A model generated the notes under the pieces. The model made no database searches and was not told the origin of the DNA. It saw only the letters and a program-made list of their open reading frames with translations. Position numbers and translations under genes: made by a program. This document shows positions 8,801 to 16,428 of a stretch of DNA of 64,000 bases, in pieces (position 1 is the first letter of the stretch; each line of letters begins with the position of its first letter). The DNA comes from Hymenobacter sublimis (GTDB lineage Bacteria > Bacteroidota > Bacteroidia > Cytophagales > Hymenobacteraceae): contig NZ_CP095848.1 in the NCBI RefSeq assembly GCF_023101345.1, positions 4,428,001 through 4,492,000 of the forward strand. Reading direction: 5' to 3'.

Positions 8801-10732
8801 AAGCCGGTGTTCATGATGTCGCCGCTGTCCGTGGCCAGCTACCTGCCGCCCGGCGCCGTGGAGTTCGATGTGGTGGTGTTCGACGAAGCCTCCCAGGTGA
8901 AGCCAGTGGAAGCGCTGGGCGCCATTGCCCGCGGCCGCCAGCTAGTCGTCGTCGGCGACTCCAAGCAGCTGCCGCCTACCTCCTTTTTCGATTCGCTGAC
9001 GGGAGCCGGCGAGGATACCGATGAGGAAAACGTAACGGCTGATATCCAGAGCATTCTGGAGCTGTGCAAGGCCCGCCAGATGCCCGAGCGGATGCTGCGC
9101 TGGCACTACCGCAGCCTGCACCAAAGCTTGATTGCCGCCTCCAACCACTTATTCTACGACGACAAGCTGGTGATTTTCCCGAGCCCCGACGGGCAGGGCC
9201 AACTGGGGCTGGTCTACCATCACCTGCCCAGCACTCACTACGAGCGGGGCACCACGCGCACCAACCCCCTGGAGGCCCAGGCCGTGGCCGAAGCCGTACT
9301 GCTCCATGCTCGCACTACCCCGCGCCTCACGCTGGGGGTAGTGGCCTTCAGCACGGCCCAGCGCCAGGCCATTCAGGATGCGCTGGAACAGCTGCGCCGC
9401 CAGCACCCCGAAACCGAGGAGTTTTTCAACCACCATCCGCACGAGCCTTTCTTCGTCAAAAACCTAGAAAACGTGCAGGGCGACGAGCGGGACGTCATTC
9501 TGATCAGCATCGGCTACGGCCGCACCCGGGAGGGTTACCTGAGCATGAGCTTCGGGCCGCTGAACGGCGAGGGAGGCGAGCGGCGCCTAAATGTGCTCAT
9601 CACCAGGGCTAAACAGCGCTGCGAAGTTTTCACCAACCTTACTGCCGACGACCTGGACCTGAGCCGCACGAAAGCCCGGGGCGTAGCGGCGCTCAAAACG
9701 TTTCTGGGCTTTGCCCAGCACGGCCGCCTCAACCAGAACGTGGAAACCGGCCGGGCGATGGAGTCGCCGTTTGAAGAGGCCGTGCACCACGCCCTCACGG
9801 CCCGCGGCTACGTGGTGCGCCCCCAAATTGGCTCTCAAGGCTTCTACCTCGATTTAGCCGTCGTCGACCCCGACCAGCCGGGGCGCTACGTGCTGGGCAT
9901 TGCGTGCGACGGGGCCATGTACCACAGCGCCCGCTCGGCCCGCGACCGGGACCGGCTGCGCCAGCAGGTACTGGAAAACGTGGGCTGGCGCCTGCACCGC
10001 ATCTGGAGTACCGACTGGCTCCGGGACCCCACCGCCGAAACCGAGCGCGCCGTGCAGGCCATTGAGGAAGCCCACCGCCTGACTACCCTCGATGAGACCG
10101 ATGAGCCGGAAGAACTACCGGCGCTGGAGCTCGAAACGCCTGCGGGCATTGCGCGGGAGCAAGCACCCACTACCCCCGTAGCCCTGGCCGAACCCTATCA
10201 AGTGGCTCAGCTGCCGGCCGCCGTGGGCCACCGCGAACTGCACCAGCATAGCTTGGGCCAACTGGCGTTGTGGCTGACCCAGGTAGTCCGCATTGAAAGT
10301 CCGGTGCACTTGGAGGAGGCCACCCGACGGCTGGCCCAGGCCAGCGGGGCCACGCAAGTAGGGGCCCGCATTCGCAAGGCTGGCCAAGACGCGGCTCTGC
10401 TAGCCCATAACCTGCGACATCTGCGCCGGGAAGGTGATTTTCTTTGGGACAACAGCATGCAGCAGCCCCCGCTCCGGGACCGAAGCCAGCTGCCGGCCAT
10501 CTCGCGCAAGCTGGCCTTCGTGGCCCCCGAGGAGCTAGCCCGTGCCCTGCGCACCGTGGTGGAGCAAAGCTTTGTCCTGCCCCGAGAGGCGGTGTTTCTG
10601 CCGGCGGTGCGCCTGCTCGGCTTTGCCCGCCTCAGTGAAGAAATGCGGCAGCAACTGGAGCCCGTGCTGATCAGTTTGCTGGAGCAAGGCAGCTTGCTAG
10701 AGGTGAACGGCGTGCTAAAACCGGCCGTTTAA
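5882..10732 (+). CDS. DUF4011-type SF1 helicase fused to MTES_1575-like nuclease and DUF3320-like domain
   Basis: A 1616-residue protein from ATG 5882; the longer frame to 5573 overlaps the permease and its terminator. The N-terminus (ARQELLDLGLRNPLLNFR) matches DUF4011. Walker A (QGPPGTGKSQTIAN) lies near residue 365, Walker B (VVVFDEASQ) near 1000, motif III (VVGDSKQLPPTSFF), and motifs V/VI (ENVQGDERDVILIS, RRLNVLITRAKQR) complete a UvrD/Upf1-like SF1 core. Around 1293-1400, ESPFEEAVHHAL, FYLDLAVVD and GIACDGAMYHS fit a Vsr/MTES_1575-type PD-(D/E)XK nuclease. The last ~150 residues (EEATRRLAQASGATQVG) resemble DUF3320. Relatives occur in COG1112-type antiphage helicases such as the Mokosh family and as solitary genes of unknown role. 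No partner gene is next to it. It is probably a DNA/RNA translocase-nuclease; a defence role is inferred only. Confidence 0.88.
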   Translation: MSAAATASSPSVTLAARLEAARQELLDLGLRNPLLNFRPSPARGVLVVGEEAGAVYEVLVRQGKTMYFQGAPGSRKTIKSPDSVQFMSGFTHLEAAAAGLSEAEAQAQRDAYYKAAQPPVPLPTELTEAERHALLTDNKLQTADPVDKLENRLLNTYYTARTSLEETGVNILYLALGQLTWYEADSSLEPRYAPLLLVPVLLERGTAVERFRLRHTGAEIEGNLSLQAKLRVSFGVALPLPEAEDDLRPAEYFASVSRLVAGLPRWQVQPDSIALGFFSFGKFMLYRDLDPALWPADAPLLSHLAIAALLGPDTGFQDAPPTLNDTTFLDTESPAHELHQVLDADSSQLLALLAVHEGRNLVIQGPPGTGKSQTIANLLAEAIGAGKKVLFVAEKMAALEVVKRRLDTLGLGVACLELHSHKANKKALHEELKQTISLGRPAAAALVEDQVAQLPRYRAVLNDYALAVNAPLGRSRRTAQQVVGELARLREAHGAVELPRLGISRLPEWTDADAAHAETLAARVQATLQKVGRPKDLLFWGSELQVLLPAAQEQLARHLREAQEAVKALQAAAAALAEHLGLLPVPADRAAAEALLPAARHALLAPNLAGAAVTNTSWLDQAGRIQETLAAGATYTCLHQQHEATLLPEAWGQELLPERAAYLSYGDKWWKFLNADYRKAKKRLQSFWRGPLPTEADAVISTIDAIHETARHEQLLTEASGLMRSLFGHAWQGVRSEWPMLAKNQEYLSRTHQRISRKELPAALLDYLARPPQPETLAPQLVALEAALTQHRTTLQALANALQLNEARRFGPDGRLQFQPFAVQLATLAAWQADLPALHLTTEWNNVAAAVQAEGLPELLLLAERWEPAAHHLVAALRQTWLEYLQKLAYEQHPALRQFERASHEEVVARFRQADQDSLYHNRVRAMQQHFEQLPNQQAGGQMLLLRNEFAKKARHLPLRKLMQQAGRAVQAIKPVFMMSPLSVASYLPPGAVEFDVVVFDEASQVKPVEALGAIARGRQLVVVGDSKQLPPTSFFDSLTGAGEDTDEENVTADIQSILELCKARQMPERMLRWHYRSLHQSLIAASNHLFYDDKLVIFPSPDGQGQLGLVYHHLPSTHYERGTTRTNPLEAQAVAEAVLLHARTTPRLTLGVVAFSTAQRQAIQDALEQLRRQHPETEEFFNHHPHEPFFVKNLENVQGDERDVILISIGYGRTREGYLSMSFGPLNGEGGERRLNVLITRAKQRCEVFTNLTADDLDLSRTKARGVAALKTFLGFAQHGRLNQNVETGRAMESPFEEAVHHALTARGYVVRPQIGSQGFYLDLAVVDPDQPGRYVLGIACDGAMYHSARSARDRDRLRQQVLENVGWRLHRIWSTDWLRDPTAETERAVQAIEEAHRLTTLDETDEPEELPALELETPAGIAREQAPTTPVALAEPYQVAQLPAAVGHRELHQHSLGQLALWLTQVVRIESPVHLEEATRRLAQASGATQVGARIRKAGQDAALLAHNLRHLRREGDFLWDNSMQQPPLRDRSQLPAISRKLAFVAPEELARALRTVVEQSFVLPREAVFLPAVRLLGFARLSEEMRQQLEPVLISLLEQGSLLEVNGVLKPAV

Positions 10733-10740
10733 CATGCAAA

Positions 10741-10770
10741 AGGGCTCTACCGCAGCTGCAGTAGAGCCCT
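10741..10770. terminator. Bidirectional terminator between helicase and small hypothetical gene
   Basis: AGGGCTCTAC and GTAGAGCCCT form a perfect 10-bp stem over a 10-nt loop. It is flanked by AAAA on the left, which is the U-run in minus-strand transcripts, and TT on the right. It sits between convergent genes. Confidence 0.75.
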
Positions 10771-10881
10771 TGCAGAACGCACGACCTACCCGTAGCGGCT
10801 TTGGGCAGCAACCACCTGCTCTGCGTCATCGAGGAGGTAAGCTGGCTGCTGCGAAAGCGGATGGGTAACGAGGTGGTGGGG

Positions 10882-11256
10882 TTAGCGGGGTTGGGAAGGG
10901 GCCGGCCCTTCTGGTTCGTAAAACGAAAGCTGGGCGTGAAACAGCTGCAGTTGTTCGGGCGTGCGAAACAAAAACTGGTAAGTCTGCTGTCCGCCCTGCA
11001 TTAGCCGAATCGGGTCCGTTTCAAAGCCGAACGTGAGCAAAATGCGCTGCACCAGCAGCGGGGTTTGCTTGGTCAGCTGGGAGTTTTTCAGGTTTACTAC
11101 CATGGTGTAGTTCATGCTCTGGCTTTCGGCCCAGGGCTTGAGCGCACCATGCGCAAAGGAGTTGAGTCGGTGCTTTACGTAGCGTAGGCCGTCAGCATAA
11201 CTGACAACCAGCTCGGGGTTGGGGAAGGCCGTGGCAGCCGGTGAAACATGTGACAT
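10882..11256 (-). CDS. Conserved-looking small protein of unknown function
   Basis: A 124-residue soluble protein from ATG 11256. I do not recognise the family. It has no signal peptide or membrane segment. The central part (NYTMVVNLKNSQLTKQTPLL) alternates strand-like and helical segments, and there is a short proline-rich tail (EPEGPAPSQPR). Support for it being real: a perfect -7 box on the minus strand (TAATTTTG, 11312-11319), a convergent terminator at its 3' end, and codon use like its neighbours. Function unknown. Confidence 0.65.
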   Translation of the reverse strand: MSHVSPAATAFPNPELVVSYADGLRYVKHRLNSFAHGALKPWAESQSMNYTMVVNLKNSQLTKQTPLLVQRILLTFGFETDPIRLMQGGQQTYQFLFRTPEQLQLFHAQLSFYEPEGPAPSQPR

Positions 11257-11546
11257 AGGTGTGTGCAGCGGAGTAGAGCATGGTGACGCAGAGTAGAAGG
11301 GATAATATACACAAAATTAGCGGTAAGCATACCTATATTATTGATAAGCTATTGATTTTGAGCCATGTTTTACGCGGCTCAATAGGGCGTCCAGTTCGAC
11401 TCTAGTAAGCTGGTTTCCAGAGTCTGAAAAACAATCAGCAAACCAATGTAATACAGATAATTACCTGCTGAATGTAGCCTGCACACCCCGCCTTCGAGCA
11501 TAGATTTTAACCCACTAGGCTGTGTGGATATTACGCGAATAGCCCG

Positions 11547-11637
11547 TCATGCAGAGCGCAGCGAAGCATCTCGCTCGAATTGTTGCAGTACTACCCCAAC
11601 CCTCAGCCCGCGAGATGCTTCGCTGCGCTCTGCATGA
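11547..11637. repeat. Perfect 28-bp inverted repeat, REP/MITE-like
   Basis: Left arm 11547-11574 and right arm 11610-11637 are exact reverse complements over 28 bp with a 35-nt loop. The arms contain the core GCAGAGCGCAGCGAAGCATC. There is no U-tract, so it is not a simple terminator. It lies in a 500-nt gap (11257-11757) in which I see only the promoter of the small upstream gene and no credible coding sequence. The CGTCATGC at its left boundary recurs in the 12822 hairpin, so the two may be related. It is probably a dispersed intergenic repeat of this genome. Confidence 0.8.
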
Positions 11638-11757
11638 GATTCTTGTCTGACTCCACAGTTCTTGCTACCCACTCCGTTTAGCGTGAGCAGGGTACGTTCT
11701 TTTTGCTGTCGTCTGGCCGTTGGCAAGTGTAGTAGTTACGCCATTACTTCAACAGAA

Positions 11758-11797
11758 AAGCCTACCCATCTACGGTGTATGGTAGATGGGTAGGCTT
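11758..11797 (-). terminator. Terminator of the EamA transporter gene
   Basis: AAGCCTACCCATCTAC and GTAGATGGGTAGGCTT form a perfect 16-bp stem. On the minus strand it is followed by TTTTCTG. Confidence 0.8.
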
Positions 11798-11824
11798 ATG
11801 TAAGACGCACCGGGCGCTTCGTGG

Positions 11825-12784
11825 TTACCGGGCCCGGTTGATAATGAATACACTGAGCAGAATAATACCCATGCCCAGCAGATGCCATAGGTTGAAACTT
11901 TCCCCATCCAGCAACCCCCAACCCAGCGCCACCACCGGCACGAGGTAGGTATTGGAGGCTGCAAACAATGCCGTGGAGCTTTGAATAAGCTTATTGAAAA
12001 GGACCATGGCCACGGCTGTGCTCATGGTAGCCAGCAGGGCAATGTAGCCAAAGGCAGTCCAGGCGCCGGGCACCGTGGCTAGCTTATGCACAAACTCGGT
12101 GCCCACCAGCAGAAAGGCCAGGGCCGGCCCGCCAATAAACAGCAGCAACAGCCCCGTAACCGCCACCGACGGTATACCGTGGAAGCGGTGCTTGATGACA
12201 TTCACGCTCACGCCGTAGCCCAGGGTGGCCAGCACAATGTACAAACCGTACCAGGCGTTGCCCTCGCCGGTCGGGGTAGCGTCGCCGCCGCTGCCACCCA
12301 GCAGCATGAGCACCACCGTACCCACCAGACCCAGGGCTATACCGGCCACTCGTAGGCCCGTCAATTGCTGCCCAAAAAACAAGGCGCCTACCACCAGGGT
12401 AAACACGGCCGTTAGGGCATTCAACACGCCGGCCAGGCCCGAAGCCAGCTGGGTTTCGGCGTAAGCAAAAAGAAACGCCGGAACCAGCGTGCCAACTACC
12501 CCGCTCAATATCAGCCACTTGAAATGGCTGCGGTCTACCTTATTAAGGTGCTTCAGGGCAAACGGCAGCAGCAGCAACGCCGCCACGCTCACCCGCGTAG
12601 CTCCCAGCTCCAGGGCCGAAAACACGACCAGACCTTTTTTCATTAGAATAAAGGACGTGCCCCAAATGCTGGCCAGAATCAGCAGCAGTACCCAGGCCGA
12701 GGCGGGCGTTCGGTGGGGTGGGGGCGGCGCAACAACCGGTGCGGTAGGAGCGGTAGCAACGGCCGGGGTGGGGGCGGTAGGCAT
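11825..12784 (-). CDS. EamA-family (DMT superfamily) transporter
   Basis: A 319-residue protein with ten predicted helices in two homologous halves. SIWGTSFILMKKGLVVF opens the first EamA domain and GLYIVLATLGYGVSV the second. A proline/alanine-rich cytoplasmic N-terminus (about 27 residues) precedes the first helix. DMT proteins of this class export amino acids or other small metabolites through the inner membrane; the substrate is not readable from sequence. Transcribed alone: the dusB terminator lies upstream and its own terminator at 11758. Confidence 0.88.
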   Translation of the reverse strand: MPTAPTPAVATAPTAPVVAPPPPHRTPASAWVLLLILASIWGTSFILMKKGLVVFSALELGATRVSVAALLLLPFALKHLNKVDRSHFKWLILSGVVGTLVPAFLFAYAETQLASGLAGVLNALTAVFTLVVGALFFGQQLTGLRVAGIALGLVGTVVLMLLGGSGGDATPTGEGNAWYGLYIVLATLGYGVSVNVIKHRFHGIPSVAVTGLLLLFIGGPALAFLLVGTEFVHKLATVPGAWTAFGYIALLATMSTAVAMVLFNKLIQSSTALFAASNTYLVPVVALGWGLLDGESFNLWHLLGMGIILLSVFIINRAR

Positions 12785-12821
12785 GGAGTGGGCAGAGCGA
12801 ACTATAATATGAGCAACAAAA

Positions 12822-12868
12822 GAACGTCATGCGTGAGCTGGCGTCCGCGCAGCCGAGGCATGACGTTC
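12822..12868 (-). terminator. Hairpin, probable dusB terminator
   Basis: GAACGTCATGC and GCATGACGTTC form a perfect 11-bp stem with a 25-nt loop. In minus-strand transcripts it is followed by TTTTG. The CGTCATGC core is shared with the 11547 repeat, so this may be a dispersed repeat that has come to serve as a terminator. Confidence 0.6.
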
Positions 12869-12892
12869 AAACGGATACAAGCCAACTACGAA

Positions 12893-13882
12893 TTACCCCA
12901 CCAAAACTGGCTCGGCGGCAATAATTTCATCCATGATGGCGTGAATTTCCAGTGGGTCGTTGCTTTCTACCAGGCGGCTGCGCCACTGGCGGGCGCCCTC
13001 TAGGCCCCGGAAGTACTGGGCGTAGTGGCGGCGCATCTCGAACACGCCGGCCCGCGGGCCTTTCCACTCCAGGCTTTTCTCGAAGTGCATGCGGCAGGCC
13101 TGCACCCGCTCCTCCACGGTAGGCGGTGCCAGTAGCTCGCCGGTGGCATTGTAGTGCTTTACCTCCCGGAAAATCCAGGGGTAGCCGATGGCCGCGCGGC
13201 CAATCATCACGCCATCTACGCCGTAGCGGTTTTTGTACTCCACGGCCTTCTGGGGCGAGTCGATGTCGCCGTTGCCGAAGATGGGGATTTTGATGCGTGG
13301 ATTGTTTTTGATGGCCGCAATCAGCCGCCAGTCGGCCTCGCCCTTGTACATCTGCACGCGGGTGCGGCCGTGCACGGTAAGGGCTTCAATACCAATGTCC
13401 TGCAGGCGCTCGGCTACCTCTTCCACGTTCTTGGTGGTTTCGTCCCAGCCCAGGCGGGTTTTTACCGTGACGGGCAGGTGGGTAGCCTTTACTACGGCCG
13501 AGGTCATTTCCACCATTTTGGGGATGTCGCGCAGCAGGGCCGCGCCGGCGCCCCGGCAGGCTACCTGCTTCACGGGGCAGCCATAATTGATGTCGATGAG
13601 GTCGGGGCCAGCCTCGGTGCTGATGCGGGCGCACTCGCCCATGGTGTTTACATCGGAGCCAAACAGCTGAATGCCAATGGGTCGCTCGTAATCGAACACG
13701 TCTAGCTTCTGCCGGCTTTTGGCCGCCGCCCGAATCAGGCCTTCCGAGGAAATAAACTCGGTGTACATCAAATCGGCGCCGCCCTGCTTGCACACGGCCC
13801 GGAACGGCGGGTCCGACACGTCCTCCATGGGCGCGAGCAGTAAGGGGAAATCGGGCAGGGCAATATTGCGGATGTGTACCAC
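12893..13882 (-). CDS. dusB: tRNA-dihydrouridine synthase (DusB type)
   Basis: A 329-residue FMN enzyme that reduces specific uridines in the tRNA D-loop. LLAPMEDVSDPPFRAVCKQ is the FMN-binding N-terminus. DLIDINYGCPVKQVACRGAG carries the catalytic Cys of the Dus active-site loop. FGNGDIDSPQKA and VMIGRAAIGYPWIF are phosphate-binding motifs. The length is normal for the family. The start is GTG at 13882, with homology beginning almost at once. It diverges from the CPBP gene across an inverted octamer-array element. Confidence 0.93.
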   Translation of the reverse strand: MVHIRNIALPDFPLLLAPMEDVSDPPFRAVCKQGGADLMYTEFISSEGLIRAAAKSRQKLDVFDYERPIGIQLFGSDVNTMGECARISTEAGPDLIDINYGCPVKQVACRGAGAALLRDIPKMVEMTSAVVKATHLPVTVKTRLGWDETTKNVEEVAERLQDIGIEALTVHGRTRVQMYKGEADWRLIAAIKNNPRIKIPIFGNGDIDSPQKAVEYKNRYGVDGVMIGRAAIGYPWIFREVKHYNATGELLAPPTVEERVQACRMHFEKSLEWKGPRAGVFEMRRHYAQYFRGLEGARQWRSRLVESNDPLEIHAIMDEIIAAEPVLVG

Positions 13883-13925
13883 GGCAGTCTATTCTAGTAT
13901 TTTGCGCAAATTTACGATTAGTTCA

Positions 13926-14023
13926 GGGTCTTAGGGTCTTGGGAGCTTAGGTTCTTGGCTGACGCACTCGCGTAGAGTCGTTGCACGGTTTCCGAGCCCC
14001 GAGGCCCTAAGCCCCCAAGACCC
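13926..14023. repeat. Inverted pair of 8-nt-period degenerate arrays (dusB/CPBP gap)
   Basis: Left array 13926-13957 has four 8-nt units: GGGTCTTA, then GGGTCTTG, then GGAGCTTA, then GGTTCTTG. Right array 13992-14023, read on the minus strand from its outer end, has GGGTCTTG, then GGGGCTTA, then GGGCCTCG, then GGGCTCGG. The arms pair in register (13934-13957 with 14000-14023). The right arm ends 9 nt before the CPBP ATG. Unlike the other such loci, this one lies between divergent genes. Confidence 0.75.
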
Positions 14024-14032
14024 CAACTTTGT

Positions 14033-15085
14033 ATGAAAGGTTTCGTCTCCAGCCGGTTGCACCCCTTCGCCAATCTGGCCTTGCTGCTGCTCATTACTGT
14101 TGCTACGCTTTGCATTGCCGGCTTCTTCACCATGGTGTTTAACAAGCTGCTGTTTGGGGTAGGGATGCAGGAGTTGGGCAACGTAGCGCAAAACCCCCAG
14201 GACCACCCCAACGGCTGGGGTGTGCTCATGCTTTCCCAGGGCGTTACGCTGCTGGTGATGCTAGGCGGGGCGGCGCTGGGGTTTGCGGCCGTAACCGGCT
14301 ACCGCTGGGCCGAGTACTTCACGCCCCGCCGGCCGGTGCGGGTTCAGTGGCTGCTGCCGGCGGCCCTCCTGATTATCAGTAGCCTGCCGGCTATGGCCGT
14401 GCTTATTGAGTGGAATCAAGGAATTCACTTTCCCGGCTTTTTAAGCGGCTTTGAGCAGTGGGCTCAGGCCAAAGAACTGGAGTTGAAAAAGGCCACGGAA
14501 TTTCTGGCGCGCCTGAACTCCACCGCCCGGCTGCTGGTGGCGCTGGTGGTGCTGGCCGTTATTCCGGCTTTTAGTGAGGAGCTGTTCTTTCGCGGGGTTT
14601 TGCAGCGCAATCTGGTGCAGTGGTTTAACTCCCGTCACGTGGGCATCTGGCTGGCGGCGGCCATCTTCAGCGCCATTCACCAGCAGTTTTTTGGCTTTGT
14701 TCCGCGCTTTGTGCTGGGACTGGTGCTGGGCTACCTCTACGAGTGGAGCGGTAACATTCTGGTACCCATGGCGGCACACTTCACCCAGAATGCTTTCCAA
14801 CTGCTCATCTTATACGCTCAGCAGCGCCAGTGGTCGGCGGCCAGCTTCGACCCCGACTCTACGGAAAGTATGCCCTGGTACCTGGTACTAGCTTCCCTGG
14901 TAGTTGGCGCGGTTCTACTCTGGTACTTGCGGGAGCGGATGGAAGGGCCCCGCGCCGAGGACGAGCCTACCCACTTGCGCACCTTGGGTAGTAGCGGCGT
15001 GACTACCCGCCAGGCCGCCGCTACCCCCACCGTGGCCCGTACCCTCAGCCACGACGGCGTGGATGCCACCCGCTCAGAAGGCTAA
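14033..15085 (+). CDS. CPBP-family intramembrane metalloprotease
   Basis: A 350-residue polytopic protein. The CPBP (Abi/Rce1-like) motifs are visible: EELFFRGVLQRNL with the Glu pair near residues 181-182, then AAIFSAIHQQFFGF with a His near 215, then AAHFTQNAFQLL with a His near 250. These are the metal and catalytic residues of glutamic-type intramembrane proteases. About eight helices are followed by a polar C-terminal tail of ~45 residues. Bacterial members are mostly of unknown substrate, and some protect against bacteriocins. TTTG sits 2 nt before the ATG, so the transcript may be nearly leaderless or the true start may lie a little downstream. It lies 72 nt upstream of cdsA and may be cotranscribed. 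Confidence 0.88.
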   Translation: MKGFVSSRLHPFANLALLLLITVATLCIAGFFTMVFNKLLFGVGMQELGNVAQNPQDHPNGWGVLMLSQGVTLLVMLGGAALGFAAVTGYRWAEYFTPRRPVRVQWLLPAALLIISSLPAMAVLIEWNQGIHFPGFLSGFEQWAQAKELELKKATEFLARLNSTARLLVALVVLAVIPAFSEELFFRGVLQRNLVQWFNSRHVGIWLAAAIFSAIHQQFFGFVPRFVLGLVLGYLYEWSGNILVPMAAHFTQNAFQLLILYAQQRQWSAASFDPDSTESMPWYLVLASLVVGAVLLWYLRERMEGPRAEDEPTHLRTLGSSGVTTRQAAATPTVARTLSHDGVDATRSEG

Positions 15086-15157
15086 CCTACACAGCCAGTA
15101 TAGCTGCCTCCTACAACCCCTTCCCGACCCTTATTCCTACCCTTTATTACTGCCCGC

Positions 15158-16111
15158 TTGTCGACCTCTCCCACGCCCGTTTCCCCTGCTACTACGGAGC
15201 CCCCAGCGGGCAAGCCCGCCATGTCGAACCTAACCCAGCGCATCATTTTCGGCGTTATCGGGGCCGTGCTGCTGCTGGGCAGCGTGTGGTACAGCGCCTG
15301 GACATTCGCGCTGTTTTTCGGGTTGGTGCAGATGCGGATGCTTTGGGAATTTTACCGCATGATGCGGGAGGTAGGGTACAAGCCGGCGGCCTTGCTGGGT
15401 GGGGGGATAAGCGTTGTGATATTTGCGTCTCTTTTTCTAGTGCGAGCAGGGGAGGGATTGGATACCAGCTTTAATTATATGAATGCTGGTTGGCACACCG
15501 TTATATACCCTGCAAACCTGATAGGTGCGCTACTTGGACTCCTATTGCTGCTTCTGCCCACCATCCTTATCCTGCGTGAAATGGCGGCTTGGCCCCGGGA
15601 GAAGCAGGACTTCTCTCCCTTCGCCAATGTGGGCGTGGCCTTACTAGGCCTTCTCTACGTCAGCCTTCCCATGAGCCTTCTCAGCCTGGTAGCTTTCACC
15701 GAAACCGGCTACGATTACCGCCGCGTCTTTGCGCTGCTGCTGCTAGTGTGGTCGTCGGATATTGGAGCCTACGCTGCGGGTAAAACCTTCGGCAAGCACA
15801 AACTCGCCCCAAAAATATCACCCGGTAAAACCTGGGAAGGCGCCGTGGGCGGCTTTCTGCTTACCCTGGTTATGGGCTGGGCCCTGGGCTACCTCCTGCC
15901 CGAACTCTCCCTAACTTACCGCCTGGTAGTAGCCGGCGTGGTGGCCGTATTCGGGCCCCTGGGCGACCTGGCCGAATCCATGCTCAAGCGCAGCGTCGAT
16001 ATTAAGGATTCGGGCCGCATCATGCCCGGGCACGGCGGCCTGCTCGACCGGTTCGATGCCTTCCTGTTTATTCTGCCGGTGCTGGCCCTGCTGCGGCTGC
16101 TGCTGGGGTAG
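15158..16111 (+). CDS. cdsA: Phosphatidate cytidylyltransferase
   Basis: A 317-residue integral membrane enzyme that makes CDP-diacylglycerol from phosphatidate and CTP. The CdsA signature is complete near the C-terminus: GDLAESMLKRSVDIKDSGRI, then PGHGGLLDRFDAF, with the metal-binding Asp residues. KISPGKTWEGAVGG is the second family motif. The start is TTG 15158; ATG 15221 (MSNLTQRIIFG) is the alternative and removes a low-complexity 21-residue leader. With psd about 2 kb downstream it supplies phosphatidylethanolamine synthesis. A terminator follows at 16134. Confidence 0.92.
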   Translation: MSTSPTPVSPATTEPPAGKPAMSNLTQRIIFGVIGAVLLLGSVWYSAWTFALFFGLVQMRMLWEFYRMMREVGYKPAALLGGGISVVIFASLFLVRAGEGLDTSFNYMNAGWHTVIYPANLIGALLGLLLLLLPTILILREMAAWPREKQDFSPFANVGVALLGLLYVSLPMSLLSLVAFTETGYDYRRVFALLLLVWSSDIGAYAAGKTFGKHKLAPKISPGKTWEGAVGGFLLTLVMGWALGYLLPELSLTYRLVVAGVVAVFGPLGDLAESMLKRSVDIKDSGRIMPGHGGLLDRFDAFLFILPVLALLRLLLG

Positions 16112-16133
16112 AGTAGCTCTCCGCTCGAAACAG

Positions 16134-16169
16134 AAAAGCCGAATGCCTTGCCGGGCGTTCGGCTTTTTT
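16134..16169 (+). terminator. Terminator after cdsA
   Basis: AAAAGCCGAATGCC pairs with GGCGTTCGGCTTTT (one G-U pair) and runs into TTTTTTC. Confidence 0.85.
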
Positions 16170-16333
16170 CGTGGAGGATGCACCCAGAAATTTTGTGAAT
16201 ACGAGCAGGTATTGGCGCTGGCAGATGCAAACCTTAGCAGCGAACAGCCAGCTTCGATGAGAAGGTAATCAGTTGGCAGCTGGCTGGTGCTCTGTACCCT
16301 ACGCGCGCTACCTGCCGTATGGCATAAACCTAC

Positions 16334-16341
16334 TACCTTTG
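16334..16341 (+). promoter_or_regulatory. -7 promoter box of the glutamate dehydrogenase gene
   Basis: TACCTTTG is a perfect TAnnTTTG match. The -33 position 19 nt upstream has CTG rather than TTG. It gives a leader of about 85 nt. The remaining sequence of the 16170-16428 gap shows no coding sequence or strong structure. Confidence 0.5.
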
Positions 16342-16428
16342 ACCACCCAATTTTCTCGTGCGCGACTTCGGCTCCCACCGCTTGAGTCGCCTACTTTTTA
16401 ATCTCACCCACCCCAACCCCAACCCCGT

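Noticed and set aside
11257..11757. Hidden gene or tRNA in the 500-nt gap
   Set aside because: No frame with suitable codon use and no cloverleaf pattern was found; only a promoter and the palindrome are supported.
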